DNA of 64,000 bases. Origin: CATOSP01 sp965204715. Lineage in GTDB: Bacteria; Chloroflexota; Dehalococcoidia; Lucifugimonadales; UBA3495. Below are positions 25,156 through 33,249 of this stretch, in pieces; the stretch's first letter is position 1; each line of letters begins with the position of its first letter. The position numbers were made by a program, and so were the translations under genes. The DNA lies in the NCBI GenBank assembly GCA_965204715.1, contig OZ242009.1:1922001-1986000 (forward strand), read 5' to 3'. The notes beneath the pieces were generated by a model. It saw nothing but the letters and a program-made list of their open reading frames with translations. It was not told the DNA's origin and made no database searches.

Positions 25156-25908
25156 TTAACTTGCCGCCCAGGCCGTGCCAAAGTCCGCCCGGTCCACCAC
25201 GTGGCCACTGAAACTCTGGGCGGTCTGCTGCGCCAGCCAGGCCGCCGGCGGGCCCACCACTTCCGGTTCGACCCAGCCGGTCCAGTCGAAGTCCGCAGGG
25301 CGCACGAACACTGCCCCCTCAGTCTTGATCCCGCCGGGGTTCAGTGAGTTGACCGCAATGTTGTACTCCGCCAACTCCTGGGCCAGGCCCCGGCTCATGA
25401 TGTCCAGCCCGGCCTTGGTAACCGAGTAGCTGATGCCGTTGGGACGCACCGTGTGGGCCGCGCCGGAGGTGATGTTGATGATGGAACCGCTCTGCTGCTC
25501 GATCATCACCGGGATCACGTGCTTGCAGCAGAGGAAGGGCCCCCGCAGGTTCACCCGCATAGTCAGGTCCCAGTGCCGGGTCTGGAGGTCCTTCAGCCCC
25601 ACGTTCACCTGTACGCCGGCGTTGTTCACCAGGACGTCGATGCGGCCGTGAGTGTCCATCACCGCCTTTACCAGGTCCTGCACCTGCTCCTCGTCGGTAA
25701 CGTCGCAGCGGACGGCCATGGCCTGCCCCCCAGCCTCCTCGATTTCCTGCACTGTCATGTGAATGTTGCCCGGAAGCCGCCCGCCTTCCTGCTCGCTGCG
25801 GGCCACTACCACCACCTTGGCTCCCTCCGCGCCGAACACCTTGGCGATGCCCTTGCCTATGCCCCGGCTGCTGCCGGTGACCACCGACACCAGTCCCTCC
25901 ATGCTCAT
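25156..25908 (-). CDS. SDR-family oxidoreductase
   Basis: Classical short-chain dehydrogenase/reductase, NAD(P)-dependent. VVTGSSRGIGKGIAKVF is the cofactor loop, NNAGVQ the structural motif, and the catalytic Ser (INITSGAA) with YSVTKAG complete the active site. The substrate is not predictable. ATG 25908 is preferred over 25941 because AGGAGG lies 9 bases upstream. Convergent with the flavoprotein gene. Confidence 0.88.
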   Translation of the reverse strand: MSMEGLVSVVTGSSRGIGKGIAKVFGAEGAKVVVVARSEQEGGRLPGNIHMTVQEIEEAGGQAMAVRCDVTDEEQVQDLVKAVMDTHGRIDVLVNNAGVQVNVGLKDLQTRHWDLTMRVNLRGPFLCCKHVIPVMIEQQSGSIINITSGAAHTVRPNGISYSVTKAGLDIMSRGLAQELAEYNIAVNSLNPGGIKTEGAVFVRPADFDWTGWVEPEVVGPPAAWLAQQTAQSFSGHVVDRADFGTAWAAS

Positions 25909-25942
25909 ATCCTGTGCCTCCTGTGTGTTGATCCCCCACATT

Positions 25943-25974
25943 CTTATCGTGTCTTGGGCTTATCGTGTATTGGG
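25943..25974. repeat. 16-base tandem repeat upstream of SDR genes
   Basis: CTTATCGTGTCTTGGG at 25943-25958 is followed at once by CTTATCGTGTATTGGG at 25959-25974, one mismatch. It lies in the 258-base gap between divergent SDR genes, about 35 bases from the minus-strand start, a position fit for an operator. Confidence 0.5.
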
Positions 25975-26166
25975 GATTTTGCTGCCAGAGAGTTTAGCAC
26001 TGCTGCGGCTGCCAGGTCACCGCTGCCGGATTGTTCGCGGCAATACCCTTCCGTGACACTACAATCCTATCTGTAGTAATATGGGCGCGCCGATGGGGTG
26101 GTCTTCCCGCCGGTTGGAATAGTCTATCAATCGACTTGTCGTAAGTTGCGCTTCGGAGGTAATACT

Positions 26167-27090
26167 ATGGGGAATCTCCTGGAAGGCAAGGTGGCGGTGG
26201 TTACCGGCGCAGGCCGCGGCATCGGGCGCGGAATCGCCCTGCAACTGGCCGACGAGGGAGCTTCGGTAATAGTCAACGACTTGGGCTGCGACGTTGATGG
26301 GTCGGGGTCTTCCACCTTTCCCGCGGACAATGTCGTGGAAGAAATCAGGGCGGCAGGCGGTCAGGCGGCCGCCAACTACGCTGACGTGGCCACTATGGAC
26401 GGAGGGGAAAGCGTGGTCCAGAGTGCCGTTGACGCCTTCGGCAAGATCGACATCCTGGTCAACAGCGTCGGAATCCTCAAACAGGCCATGATCTACCAGA
26501 TGACCGAGCGAGACTGGGACGAGGTCATCACCAACAACCTGAAGGGCACCTTCTGCCCCACCAAGTTCGCCTGCATCCTGTTCCGTCAGCAGCGGGGCGG
26601 CAAGATCGTCAACCTGACCAGCGATGCCGGTCTCGGGGCGTTGGGCAGTTCCAACTACGCCGCCGCCTGCGAAGGCATCGTCGGATTGACGCGGACGGTC
26701 GCCAGGGACATGGGCCGCTACGGAGTGACGTGCAACGCCATCTCTCCCCTGGCCCGCACGCGCCTATTCCCCGGCCTGGTCGAGGAGTACCGGGAAGCCC
26801 AGGCAGGCGTTACCGCTGAGGACGTCGCCGGGATAGGCGTTTCCCCGCCCGTCACCAGTTGGGAGGGCGCCGGTTCCGCCGACGACCCCGAGAACGTAGC
26901 GCCTCTGACCGTGCTCCTATGCACCGGCGAGGTAGACAATATGAACGGCTACGTCTTCGGCGTCCGGGGCGGCAGCATCTATCTCTATTCCAACCCCCAG
27001 ATCGAAAGAAGCATCCACAAGGAAGGCAACTACACCATGGACGAGATGGACTTCCTCGTCCCCAAGATGATCGTCCCCAGCGTGCGGTAA
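26167..27090 (+). CDS. SDR-family protein lacking the catalytic lysine
   Basis: 308 residues, related to the hydroxyacyl-CoA dehydrogenase-like SDRs. Cofactor loop VVTGAGRGIGRGIAL and ILVNSVG are intact. The active-site block reads NYAAACEGIVG: Tyr is at about residue 164 but the fourth position after it is Cys 168 rather than Lys. The next gene has the normal NYSAAKEG. A C-terminal extension of about 60 residues, with a IHKEGNYTMDEM segment, is shared with that neighbour. GGAGG lies 8 bases upstream of ATG 26167. It may be a structural partner rather than an enzyme. Confidence 0.85.
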   Translation: MGNLLEGKVAVVTGAGRGIGRGIALQLADEGASVIVNDLGCDVDGSGSSTFPADNVVEEIRAAGGQAAANYADVATMDGGESVVQSAVDAFGKIDILVNSVGILKQAMIYQMTERDWDEVITNNLKGTFCPTKFACILFRQQRGGKIVNLTSDAGLGALGSSNYAAACEGIVGLTRTVARDMGRYGVTCNAISPLARTRLFPGLVEEYREAQAGVTAEDVAGIGVSPPVTSWEGAGSADDPENVAPLTVLLCTGEVDNMNGYVFGVRGGSIYLYSNPQIERSIHKEGNYTMDEMDFLVPKMIVPSVR

Positions 27091-27190
27091 GGGGACAGAA
27101 GCGCCCGCCTCAAATTCATACGTGAACGGAGCTCCCCATTCTGGCAAACAGACCGTAGGGAGATGTTCCTCGAAAGGGAGAGGTTGAATC

Positions 27191-28132
27191 ATGGGTGACC
27201 GGTTGGCAGGAAGAGTAGCGATTATAACCGGCGCGGGCCGGGGGATAGGCCGGGGCGTTGCCATGCTCATGGCGGAAGAGGGCGCGTCGGTGGTGGTCAA
27301 CGACCTGGGGGTCAATCTGGACGGCACCGGAGAACCTACCGGCACCGGCCCCGCCGACGAGGTAGTCGAGGAGATACGCGCCGCCGGTGGGACCGCCGTC
27401 GCAAACAAAGACACTGTGGCGGCGATTCAAGGCGCCCAGGGCATGGTCCAAACGGCCCTGGACAACTTCGGCAGGGTGGATATCCTCTGCCATGTCGCCG
27501 GGATTCTCCGCGACCGGATGGTCTTCAACATGACTGAAGACGAGTGGGACGCAGTACTGGCGGTCCACTTGAAGGGGGCGTTCAACACCGTCCGCAGCGT
27601 GGTCCCCCACATGATTCAGCAGCGGTATGGGCGCATCTGCCTCTTCTCATCCGGCTCCGGGTTGGGCAACACCGGCCAGGCCAACTACTCTGCGGCCAAG
27701 GAGGGCATGGTGGGGTTTGCCCGGTCGCTGTCCCGCGAGCTTGGCCCCTTCGGTATCTCCGTGAATGCCATCTACCCCGGGGGTGCAACCCGTATGACCG
27801 GTTCGGTTCCAGACGCCGCCCGCGAACTCCGGGCCGCCCGCGGCGTCATCGGCGGCGGTCAGATGGCGGGCCGTGCCCAGGAAGCTGCCGAAGGCTCCCG
27901 CGATGCCGGAAACAACGCGCCCAAGGTGGTCTACCTCTGCACCGAGGCTGGCGGTGAGATCACCGGCCAGGTAATCGGCACCAGCGGCTGGCAGATGTCC
28001 CTCTACTCCCCGCGCCACGTCACCCGCAGCATCCACAAGGACGGACGCTGGACGGTTGACGAACTGGCCGAGATCGTTCCTGTATCCCTCGCAGCCGGCA
28101 TGGTAAACCCAGCCCCGCCGCCATCGGAGTAG
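27191..28132 (+). CDS. SDR-family oxidoreductase, probable 3-hydroxyacyl type
   Basis: 313 residues; paralogue of the preceding gene, about 100 bases downstream on the same strand. VAIITGAGRGIGRGVAML, NDLGVNLDGTG, and NYSAAKEGMVGFA with catalytic Tyr about 166 and Lys about 170. The insert after the first strand resembles the dehydrogenase part of peroxisomal MFE-2-like enzymes, so a 3-hydroxyacyl-CoA substrate is a reasonable inference. The C-terminal IHKDGRWTVDEL block is shared with its neighbour, and heteromer formation is possible. Confidence 0.88.
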   Translation: MGDRLAGRVAIITGAGRGIGRGVAMLMAEEGASVVVNDLGVNLDGTGEPTGTGPADEVVEEIRAAGGTAVANKDTVAAIQGAQGMVQTALDNFGRVDILCHVAGILRDRMVFNMTEDEWDAVLAVHLKGAFNTVRSVVPHMIQQRYGRICLFSSGSGLGNTGQANYSAAKEGMVGFARSLSRELGPFGISVNAIYPGGATRMTGSVPDAARELRAARGVIGGGQMAGRAQEAAEGSRDAGNNAPKVVYLCTEAGGEITGQVIGTSGWQMSLYSPRHVTRSIHKDGRWTVDELAEIVPVSLAAGMVNPAPPPSE

Positions 28133-28160
28133 CCCCGTCCTCCGAACCACAGGCCAGATT

Positions 28161-28194
28161 CCCCTCTCCCTTGGGGAGAGGGTGAGGGTGAGGG
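28161..28194. repeat. REP-like palindrome
   Basis: CCCCTCTCCCTTGGGGAGAG followed by a GTGAGGGTGAGGG tail; same family as the inverted pair at 15098-15208. Confidence 0.6.
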
Positions 28195-28261
28195 AGCGTT
28201 CATAGGAACATTCTGGCAACTGTATCGGTTACTCATCATTTCAAAGATTGCGGAGCCATTC

Positions 28262-29413
28262 ATGCTCCTCTCCAACCTCCTGAAATCGGTCGCCGGTACC
28301 TGCCCCTTCTGCCGCCAGAAGGCCGGCATCCTTCGGAGCACGCACACCAAGTGCGCCCAAGCCTACACCGTCGGCTGGCACCAGATGGTTGACCTAGCCG
28401 CCCAAGCCGCCGCCTCCCACAATTTCGACGAGAGAGCGCTGAGGCGATCCCTAGAAGAGATAGCACGCCGTTCCTATGGAGACGTCAACACCGTCATCCA
28501 GGCTCTCGAAGAGGGCTGGAAGAGGGGAGTGACACAGGCCGCAGAGGACGGGACCATCACCCAGAATGAGGAAGTTCGGCTCAGGGATTTCAGGAACAGG
28601 TTGGCTCTCAGCAGCAATACCGCCGACCCACAAGCCGCCACACAATTGGACCAAGTATCTAGGCCGAGACTCATCACGCAGGCGCAAGATACCGCCCTTT
28701 CCGCGGGGGACGGGAACCGCAAACTGGACGAGCTATCCCAAGCGATCCGGGCCGTCGGGCTAGACCGAGTAGCACGAGACCAACTGGTCAGGGAGGCTTG
28801 GGAGACCGCGGTAGACAGTACCCTGAAAAGCCGCCTACTGACTCGGGATGAGGAAGACTCCCTGAAGAGGTACATGGCCCACTTCGGGCTGACTCCGGCC
28901 CAACTGAACGGCAGAGTTCCACACAAAGCCTTGGTCTATAGCAGCGTCCTGAGGGAGATAACCGAGGGAAGGCTGCCGCCAAAGCAGAAGGTCGATTTCG
29001 CCATCCCTTTCAACTTGATGAAGTCGGAGACCCTGACCTGGGTGATGCAGAACGTGGAATACCATAAGACCGTCACCCGCAGGGAAAGGCAGGGAACATC
29101 CGACGGAATAAGCACCTCGATGGGTAGGGGGATCTCCTACCGGTCCGGGACCTTCCGGAGCCGCACTATCGAGTGGGACGAGCCGGTACACGCCGACACC
29201 GGGCTCCTGGGGTTCACGACCAAGTGTATCTATTTCGCTGGTCAGAAGGAAATATTCAAGGTCCGGTACGACAAGATTGTAGCCTTCGAGTATTATGGCG
29301 ACGGGTTCGGGATCATGAGGGACGCCCTGACAGCGAAACCGCAGGCGTTCCGGACAGGGGAAGGGGATGGCTGGTTCGCCCACAACTTGGCCGTCAACCT
29401 GGCAAAAATGTAG
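28262..29413 (+). CDS. Zinc-ribbon and PH-like domain protein of unknown function
   Basis: 383 residues. CPFC near residue 14 and a Cys about 17 residues later suggest a partial zinc ribbon. Two helical segments each contain an acidic turn, DGTITQNEEVRLRDF near 98 and SRLLTRDEEDSLKRY near 190, which look like internal duplicates. The last 150 residues are strand-rich, with TGLLGFTTKCIYFAGQKEIF and RYDKIVAFEYYGDG, resembling bacterial PH-type domains that report on lipids or partner proteins. CGGAG lies 8 bases upstream of ATG. Function unknown. Confidence 0.7.
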   Translation: MLLSNLLKSVAGTCPFCRQKAGILRSTHTKCAQAYTVGWHQMVDLAAQAAASHNFDERALRRSLEEIARRSYGDVNTVIQALEEGWKRGVTQAAEDGTITQNEEVRLRDFRNRLALSSNTADPQAATQLDQVSRPRLITQAQDTALSAGDGNRKLDELSQAIRAVGLDRVARDQLVREAWETAVDSTLKSRLLTRDEEDSLKRYMAHFGLTPAQLNGRVPHKALVYSSVLREITEGRLPPKQKVDFAIPFNLMKSETLTWVMQNVEYHKTVTRRERQGTSDGISTSMGRGISYRSGTFRSRTIEWDEPVHADTGLLGFTTKCIYFAGQKEIFKVRYDKIVAFEYYGDGFGIMRDALTAKPQAFRTGEGDGWFAHNLAVNLAKM

Positions 29414-29561
29414 GAGTCTGCCCCCTGTAAAGCCCTGAGAAAGGGACATACCAACCCTGGTGCAGGTGAGCCGGACACAAAAGAAGGCCACTGAGACCAG
29501 TCCAACATCCCAGCTGAAATCCGCCGCACCGTGAGTGGCAACCACCCAAGGAACACGCAGC

Positions 29562-30164
29562 ATGAGAGAACGGTACACTAGGGACCTGGAAATGCTGCTG
29601 CGTCTCCAGTTGGAAGGTAACGAGCGTGTACATGCGGTCGTAATCGCCTATAAGGAACTGACGGAGGAGGAGAAAATACTGTTCCGTCTGGCTGCCGGGA
29701 TCAGCCAGGACGTCGCAGTTAGACCCAGAGAGCCTGGGCGCCTGTCAAGGAGTGAAGGGAATCATCCCGACAAAGTGCAACCCCTTGTGCAAGACCTGAT
29801 GAAATCGCTCTTAGAGGACCACCCCTCCCTCCTCAATGAAACAGACATATCCAACCTGATGAACAGAGACTACATCCAAGATATTCTGGGCCTTCAACTC
29901 GGCGGGTTTCCCCTTCTGAGAAGAAGGGAAGCGGGCAGAAGGGGATCGGATAACGACGGAGGAAGCAGGTTCTATACCAAACTGTATGCTGGCAGATTCT
30001 ATTTATGCTCCCAATGGTGGAGAGACGACCATCTCTCCAACGCCGGGAGCCTGCTGCGGTTCGTAGAAGAGATCGCCGACCGGGACCCGAGTCATCCAGG
30101 AATTCCAGACTTGGAGCGGCATATGAAGGCGCTCCAAGATTACATAGGTCGCAACTCCTGGTAG
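29562..30164 (+). CDS. Hypothetical protein, about 200 aa
   Basis: No recognised family. Mostly helical and charged; a motif YKELTEEEKILFRLAAGI lies in the first third and a Trp/Tyr-rich region (FYLCSQWWRDDHLSNAGSL) in the last third. ATG 29562 is chosen; GTG 29535 is an alternative. It follows the zinc-ribbon gene by about 150 bases on the same strand. It and the neighbours are less GC-rich by eye than the housekeeping genes. Confidence 0.55.
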   Translation: MRERYTRDLEMLLRLQLEGNERVHAVVIAYKELTEEEKILFRLAAGISQDVAVRPREPGRLSRSEGNHPDKVQPLVQDLMKSLLEDHPSLLNETDISNLMNRDYIQDILGLQLGGFPLLRRREAGRRGSDNDGGSRFYTKLYAGRFYLCSQWWRDDHLSNAGSLLRFVEEIADRDPSHPGIPDLERHMKALQDYIGRNSW

Positions 30165-30265
30165 ACCAATGCCTTTGTATTGGTAGGTGAGTGGGCCGGT
30201 TTTAACCCGTGAAGACCGCCAGCCAATCGGAATAAGTCATGGTCCGACCCGGGGGACGGGAAACA

Positions 30266-30636
30266 ATGGGAACGTTCTGGCAGACCGTACAGGTAGGGAA
30301 TCCCGCAGGCGGAGACTCAGCAGAGGTGGAGGCCCTGGTCGATACGGGGCTGATGACTCTATGTTCCCTCAGTCATTGCTCTCCGGCCTCCGCCTGCAAC
30401 CCCAACGCCGTTTCGATTACACGATGGCCGACGGGCGGAGAGTGAGCTACCCGTATGGCCAGGCCCGTATCAGTATCGACTGCACGGCATGGATATGTCC
30501 CGTCGTGTTCGGGCCGGAGGATGATGCACTCCTGGGCGCGACCACGTTGGAAATCTTCAAACTTGTGGCCGACCCTGTTCGCAAGTGTCTTATCCCAGCC
30601 AGCGTCCTGCGGTTGGGCTGGGGTGACCAGGACTAG
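30266..30636 (+). pseudogene. Retropepsin-like aspartic protease, frameshifted
   Basis: The first frame reads MGTFWQTVQVGN and reaches EALVDTG, the catalytic Asp motif of clan AA proteases. The match then jumps to the -1 frame: ADDSMFPQSLLSGLRLQP, MADGRRVSYPYGQA, PVVFGPEDDALLGATTLE and a C-terminal PVRKCLIPA, which is the usual remainder of these roughly 120-residue proteases. The switch falls at GGGG near 30348-30351, so loss of one G explains it. Either a pseudogene or a sequencing error. Confidence 0.75.
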
Positions 30637-30668
30637 CGCCGTCCAGTATCGTCCGCCGCCCGCACAGC

Positions 30669-31109
30669 TTACCGCCCACCGGTCCGTATCTCGTTCACCA
30701 GGCCGATGGCGGTGGACACTATGATGGCCCCTATGGGCGCTCCCATGTGCAGGTTGTTCTCTATCGTGTAACGTTGCCCCAGCAGGTGCGGCTCCGCCTG
30801 CTCCCCGTAGGCCAGCCCCAGGTACGCACCCACAATCCCGCCCACAATTACGACCAACACTGTCCCTACGATGTAGCGGGGATGCACCGCGAAGTTAGCC
30901 CACCCAATGTACGCTCCCACGCCCGCGCCCACCCCGATGCCAACAAAGTAGAGGTTCTGGTGAAACCCGAACGCCCAGGGATAGCCGGTCATGGCGTTGA
31001 AAATCAAAACCAGCCACCCTCCGGCGATGCCCAGCATCGTAGCAAGGATGAAGCCCGCCACTGCCCGTGCAACTGGTAGCGCCCAGAAGAAAATCCCGGT
31101 GTCTCGCAT
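30669..31109 (-). CDS. Small integral membrane protein, 146 aa
   Basis: Four hydrophobic segments near residues 8-36, 50-70, 78-100 and 120-140, with Gly-rich packing motifs (VGIGVGAGVGAYIGWA). No family recognised. It lies in a minus-strand group with two other membrane proteins. Confidence 0.6.
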   Translation of the reverse strand: MRDTGIFFWALPVARAVAGFILATMLGIAGGWLVLIFNAMTGYPWAFGFHQNLYFVGIGVGAGVGAYIGWANFAVHPRYIVGTVLVVIVGGIVGAYLGLAYGEQAEPHLLGQRYTIENNLHMGAPIGAIIVSTAIGLVNEIRTGGR

Positions 31110-31270
31110 CCGGACCTCGTCAGTTGGTGTGCAACTTCAGGCCCACGCCCGGCGCATACGCGCATCCCCCTTCGGTGATTGTACTAAACCCTCTGGCCGT
31201 CACACCTGCAGGTCATGGGTTTACGTGAACCTGAACGAACATCAGTGGACGCCCAGCCCTGGTCATATCC

Positions 31271-32494
31271 CTATTGCTGAGCGGCAACCAACAGAATCTG
31301 GACGTGAATGTCGTCCTCGATGGACACCACTGACCGGGCAGTGGGCACCGGAATCTCCAACTGTTCCCATGTAACGACCGTGCTGCCCAGCACGTTCAGG
31401 GCGTTCCCATCGTTGCGTACCTTCAGGTCGAAGGTCAGGGGGAAGTCCTTGCCCTTCAGACTCAGCGTGCCGCTGACCGGGCGTTCAAATTCATCTCCGC
31501 TGTGGAACTCGGGGGGTAAGTCCCCCACGCTGTCAACTGTGAACGACGCTACGGGGTCGTCCGGGAACATGCGGCTGCGCACATACCGGTCGCGGTACTG
31601 CTGGTCACTGCTCAGGGTGTGCAAATCGACTTCGATGGTTGACGGTTCTCCGTCGATGTTGATCTGCCCGGAAAGGTCCGTGCTGCGCATCACTGCCTCG
31701 ATGCGGGCCGGAGACCGGGCCAGCACCTCCCCGACGGTAAATGTGATCTCCGAACCCTCACCTACCAAGTAAACTCCGGTCGTGCCCTCCTGTGCTGTTG
31801 CCTGCTGAACGGGCGTGTTGTCCGCTTGCTCCACCTGCGGAGTATCGGCAACATCCATAGAAGCCACTGTTTCCGTTGTCTTTGTTGCTGCCGGTGCAGG
31901 TGGTTGTGTGGCAACCGGGCTTGCATCCGCGGCTTCGGATTTTGGGTCTGGTGGCGTCTCAACAGCCGGTTGTGTCGCCGGCGCTGGGGTCGGAGCTTGC
32001 GTGGCCGCCGGAGTTGGAGATTGAACCCTTTCGGGCAGTGACAGCTCTCCGCTCTCCGTATCCCCCTGGCCCATCAATGCTGCCCCCAAGACGACGGCAG
32101 CGATGAGCAGTATGACGGCCAGCGCCCGGGAGACGCCCGGAGATATGCCCCGCATGGAAGGAGTCAACACCCCAACCAGTACGAACACTATGGCCGCCAG
32201 CGGAATGGTGAACGAGGCAAGCCGCTCCAGGACTGAGTTCCCGGCGGCGGCGATTGCCACCACGACGATGAACGCCACCGCAAGAACGGCGTCGAATATC
32301 AGCATACGCCGGGGTTTCCCGTCCAATGCCGCCCAGAGCAGCCCGGACACTATACCCACTACCAACGACGCCAGGGTAATAGTGGCCGTATTGAATACGC
32401 TGTCCACCGGCGACCGCAGTGGCAGAGACACCAACGACGCGACAATCGCGGCGATGGACCCGGCGATAACACCGGCTATCAGTCCAGCTATCAT
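31271..32494 (-). CDS. Membrane-anchored YceI-domain protein
   Basis: The N-terminal 140 residues hold four hydrophobic helices. A Pro/Ala/Thr-rich linker of about 90 residues follows, then a C-terminal YceI-like domain from about residue 240 (SEITFTVGEVLARSPARIEA, MFPDDPVASFTVDSV, RPVSGTLSLKGKDFPLTFDL). YceI domains are lipocalin-like and bind polyisoprenoids or other lipids. The domain would face outside the membrane. Fusion to a multi-pass anchor instead of a signal peptide is less common. Confidence 0.82.
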   Translation of the reverse strand: MIAGLIAGVIAGSIAAIVASLVSLPLRSPVDSVFNTATITLASLVVGIVSGLLWAALDGKPRRMLIFDAVLAVAFIVVVAIAAAGNSVLERLASFTIPLAAIVFVLVGVLTPSMRGISPGVSRALAVILLIAAVVLGAALMGQGDTESGELSLPERVQSPTPAATQAPTPAPATQPAVETPPDPKSEAADASPVATQPPAPAATKTTETVASMDVADTPQVEQADNTPVQQATAQEGTTGVYLVGEGSEITFTVGEVLARSPARIEAVMRSTDLSGQINIDGEPSTIEVDLHTLSSDQQYRDRYVRSRMFPDDPVASFTVDSVGDLPPEFHSGDEFERPVSGTLSLKGKDFPLTFDLKVRNDGNALNVLGSTVVTWEQLEIPVPTARSVVSIEDDIHVQILLVAAQQ

Positions 32495-32644
32495 CGTTTC
32501 TCCCTAATCCCGGGTGTGGAAATGCCGGGGTTGGCCGCTCCGTATCGGGCCGATGCCTCCTGTGGAGCGCCGGATGCCAGCGCCAATATACGCGCAAAGT
32601 GTCAAGAAATCATCCATGACCCCGGAGTCAGGGCGGACTGAGAC

Positions 32645-33127
32645 CTAACCGTCGTCGCGGTTTCCCCAACCGAACCACCGGCGGCGCGGTTCGGGCCGTT
32701 CAAGGTTGACGGCCGAGACCTGCTCCAGCACCCGGCCAATGACAAGGTAGCGGAAGTGAAACCCGAGGAAAGAGTCGAGCGCACCGGCCAGGGAGTAGAG
32801 GAAGAGCAGACCCGCAATGAGGAAGGCGAACTGGGGATAAAAGCCTCCCAGGGTGGAAATGGCCGCGAAGACGAATATCATCAGCTGCACCACCGACGCC
32901 TGCATGGCCTGGAATGCGCCCCATGCCATTCTCCGGCGCCGGAAAGAGCGGGAAATCATGTATGCCGCCACCGGGCAAAGGACCAACGACCAGGGGAAGC
33001 CAATCACGAAGGCAAGGGGAACGCCGATAACCAATGTACTGCCGTGGGCCAGGCAACTGCCCCAACGCTCGACCCTCGGGAAGGGGGCTTCCTCAGACTG
33101 ATGGTTTCCGGAAGGTTCTCCGCCCAA
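32645..33127 (-). CDS. DUF4870-like membrane protein
   Basis: 160 residues with three to four hydrophobic segments; LAHGSTLVIGVPLAFVIGF, the basic loop FRRRRMAWGAFQAMQASVVQ and the last segment before a Trp/Arg-rich tail fit the Tic20-like DUF4870 pattern. Function unknown. The start is uncertain because the first 25 residues are hydrophilic and unusual for the family. Confidence 0.6.
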   Translation of the reverse strand: MGGEPSGNHQSEEAPFPRVERWGSCLAHGSTLVIGVPLAFVIGFPWSLVLCPVAAYMISRSFRRRRMAWGAFQAMQASVVQLMIFVFAAISTLGGFYPQFAFLIAGLLFLYSLAGALDSFLGFHFRYLVIGRVLEQVSAVNLERPEPRRRWFGWGNRDDG

Positions 33128-33249
33128 GGGTTGTCCCCCCTGAGAACGTCTCCCCGGACCGCCGTGCCGGCCGGGGCGCTGCCGGATGGGACCGTCCCCA
33201 GCCGGCAGCAGGATGACAGGTCAATGGGGCATGTGGATGCGATGCAGAA

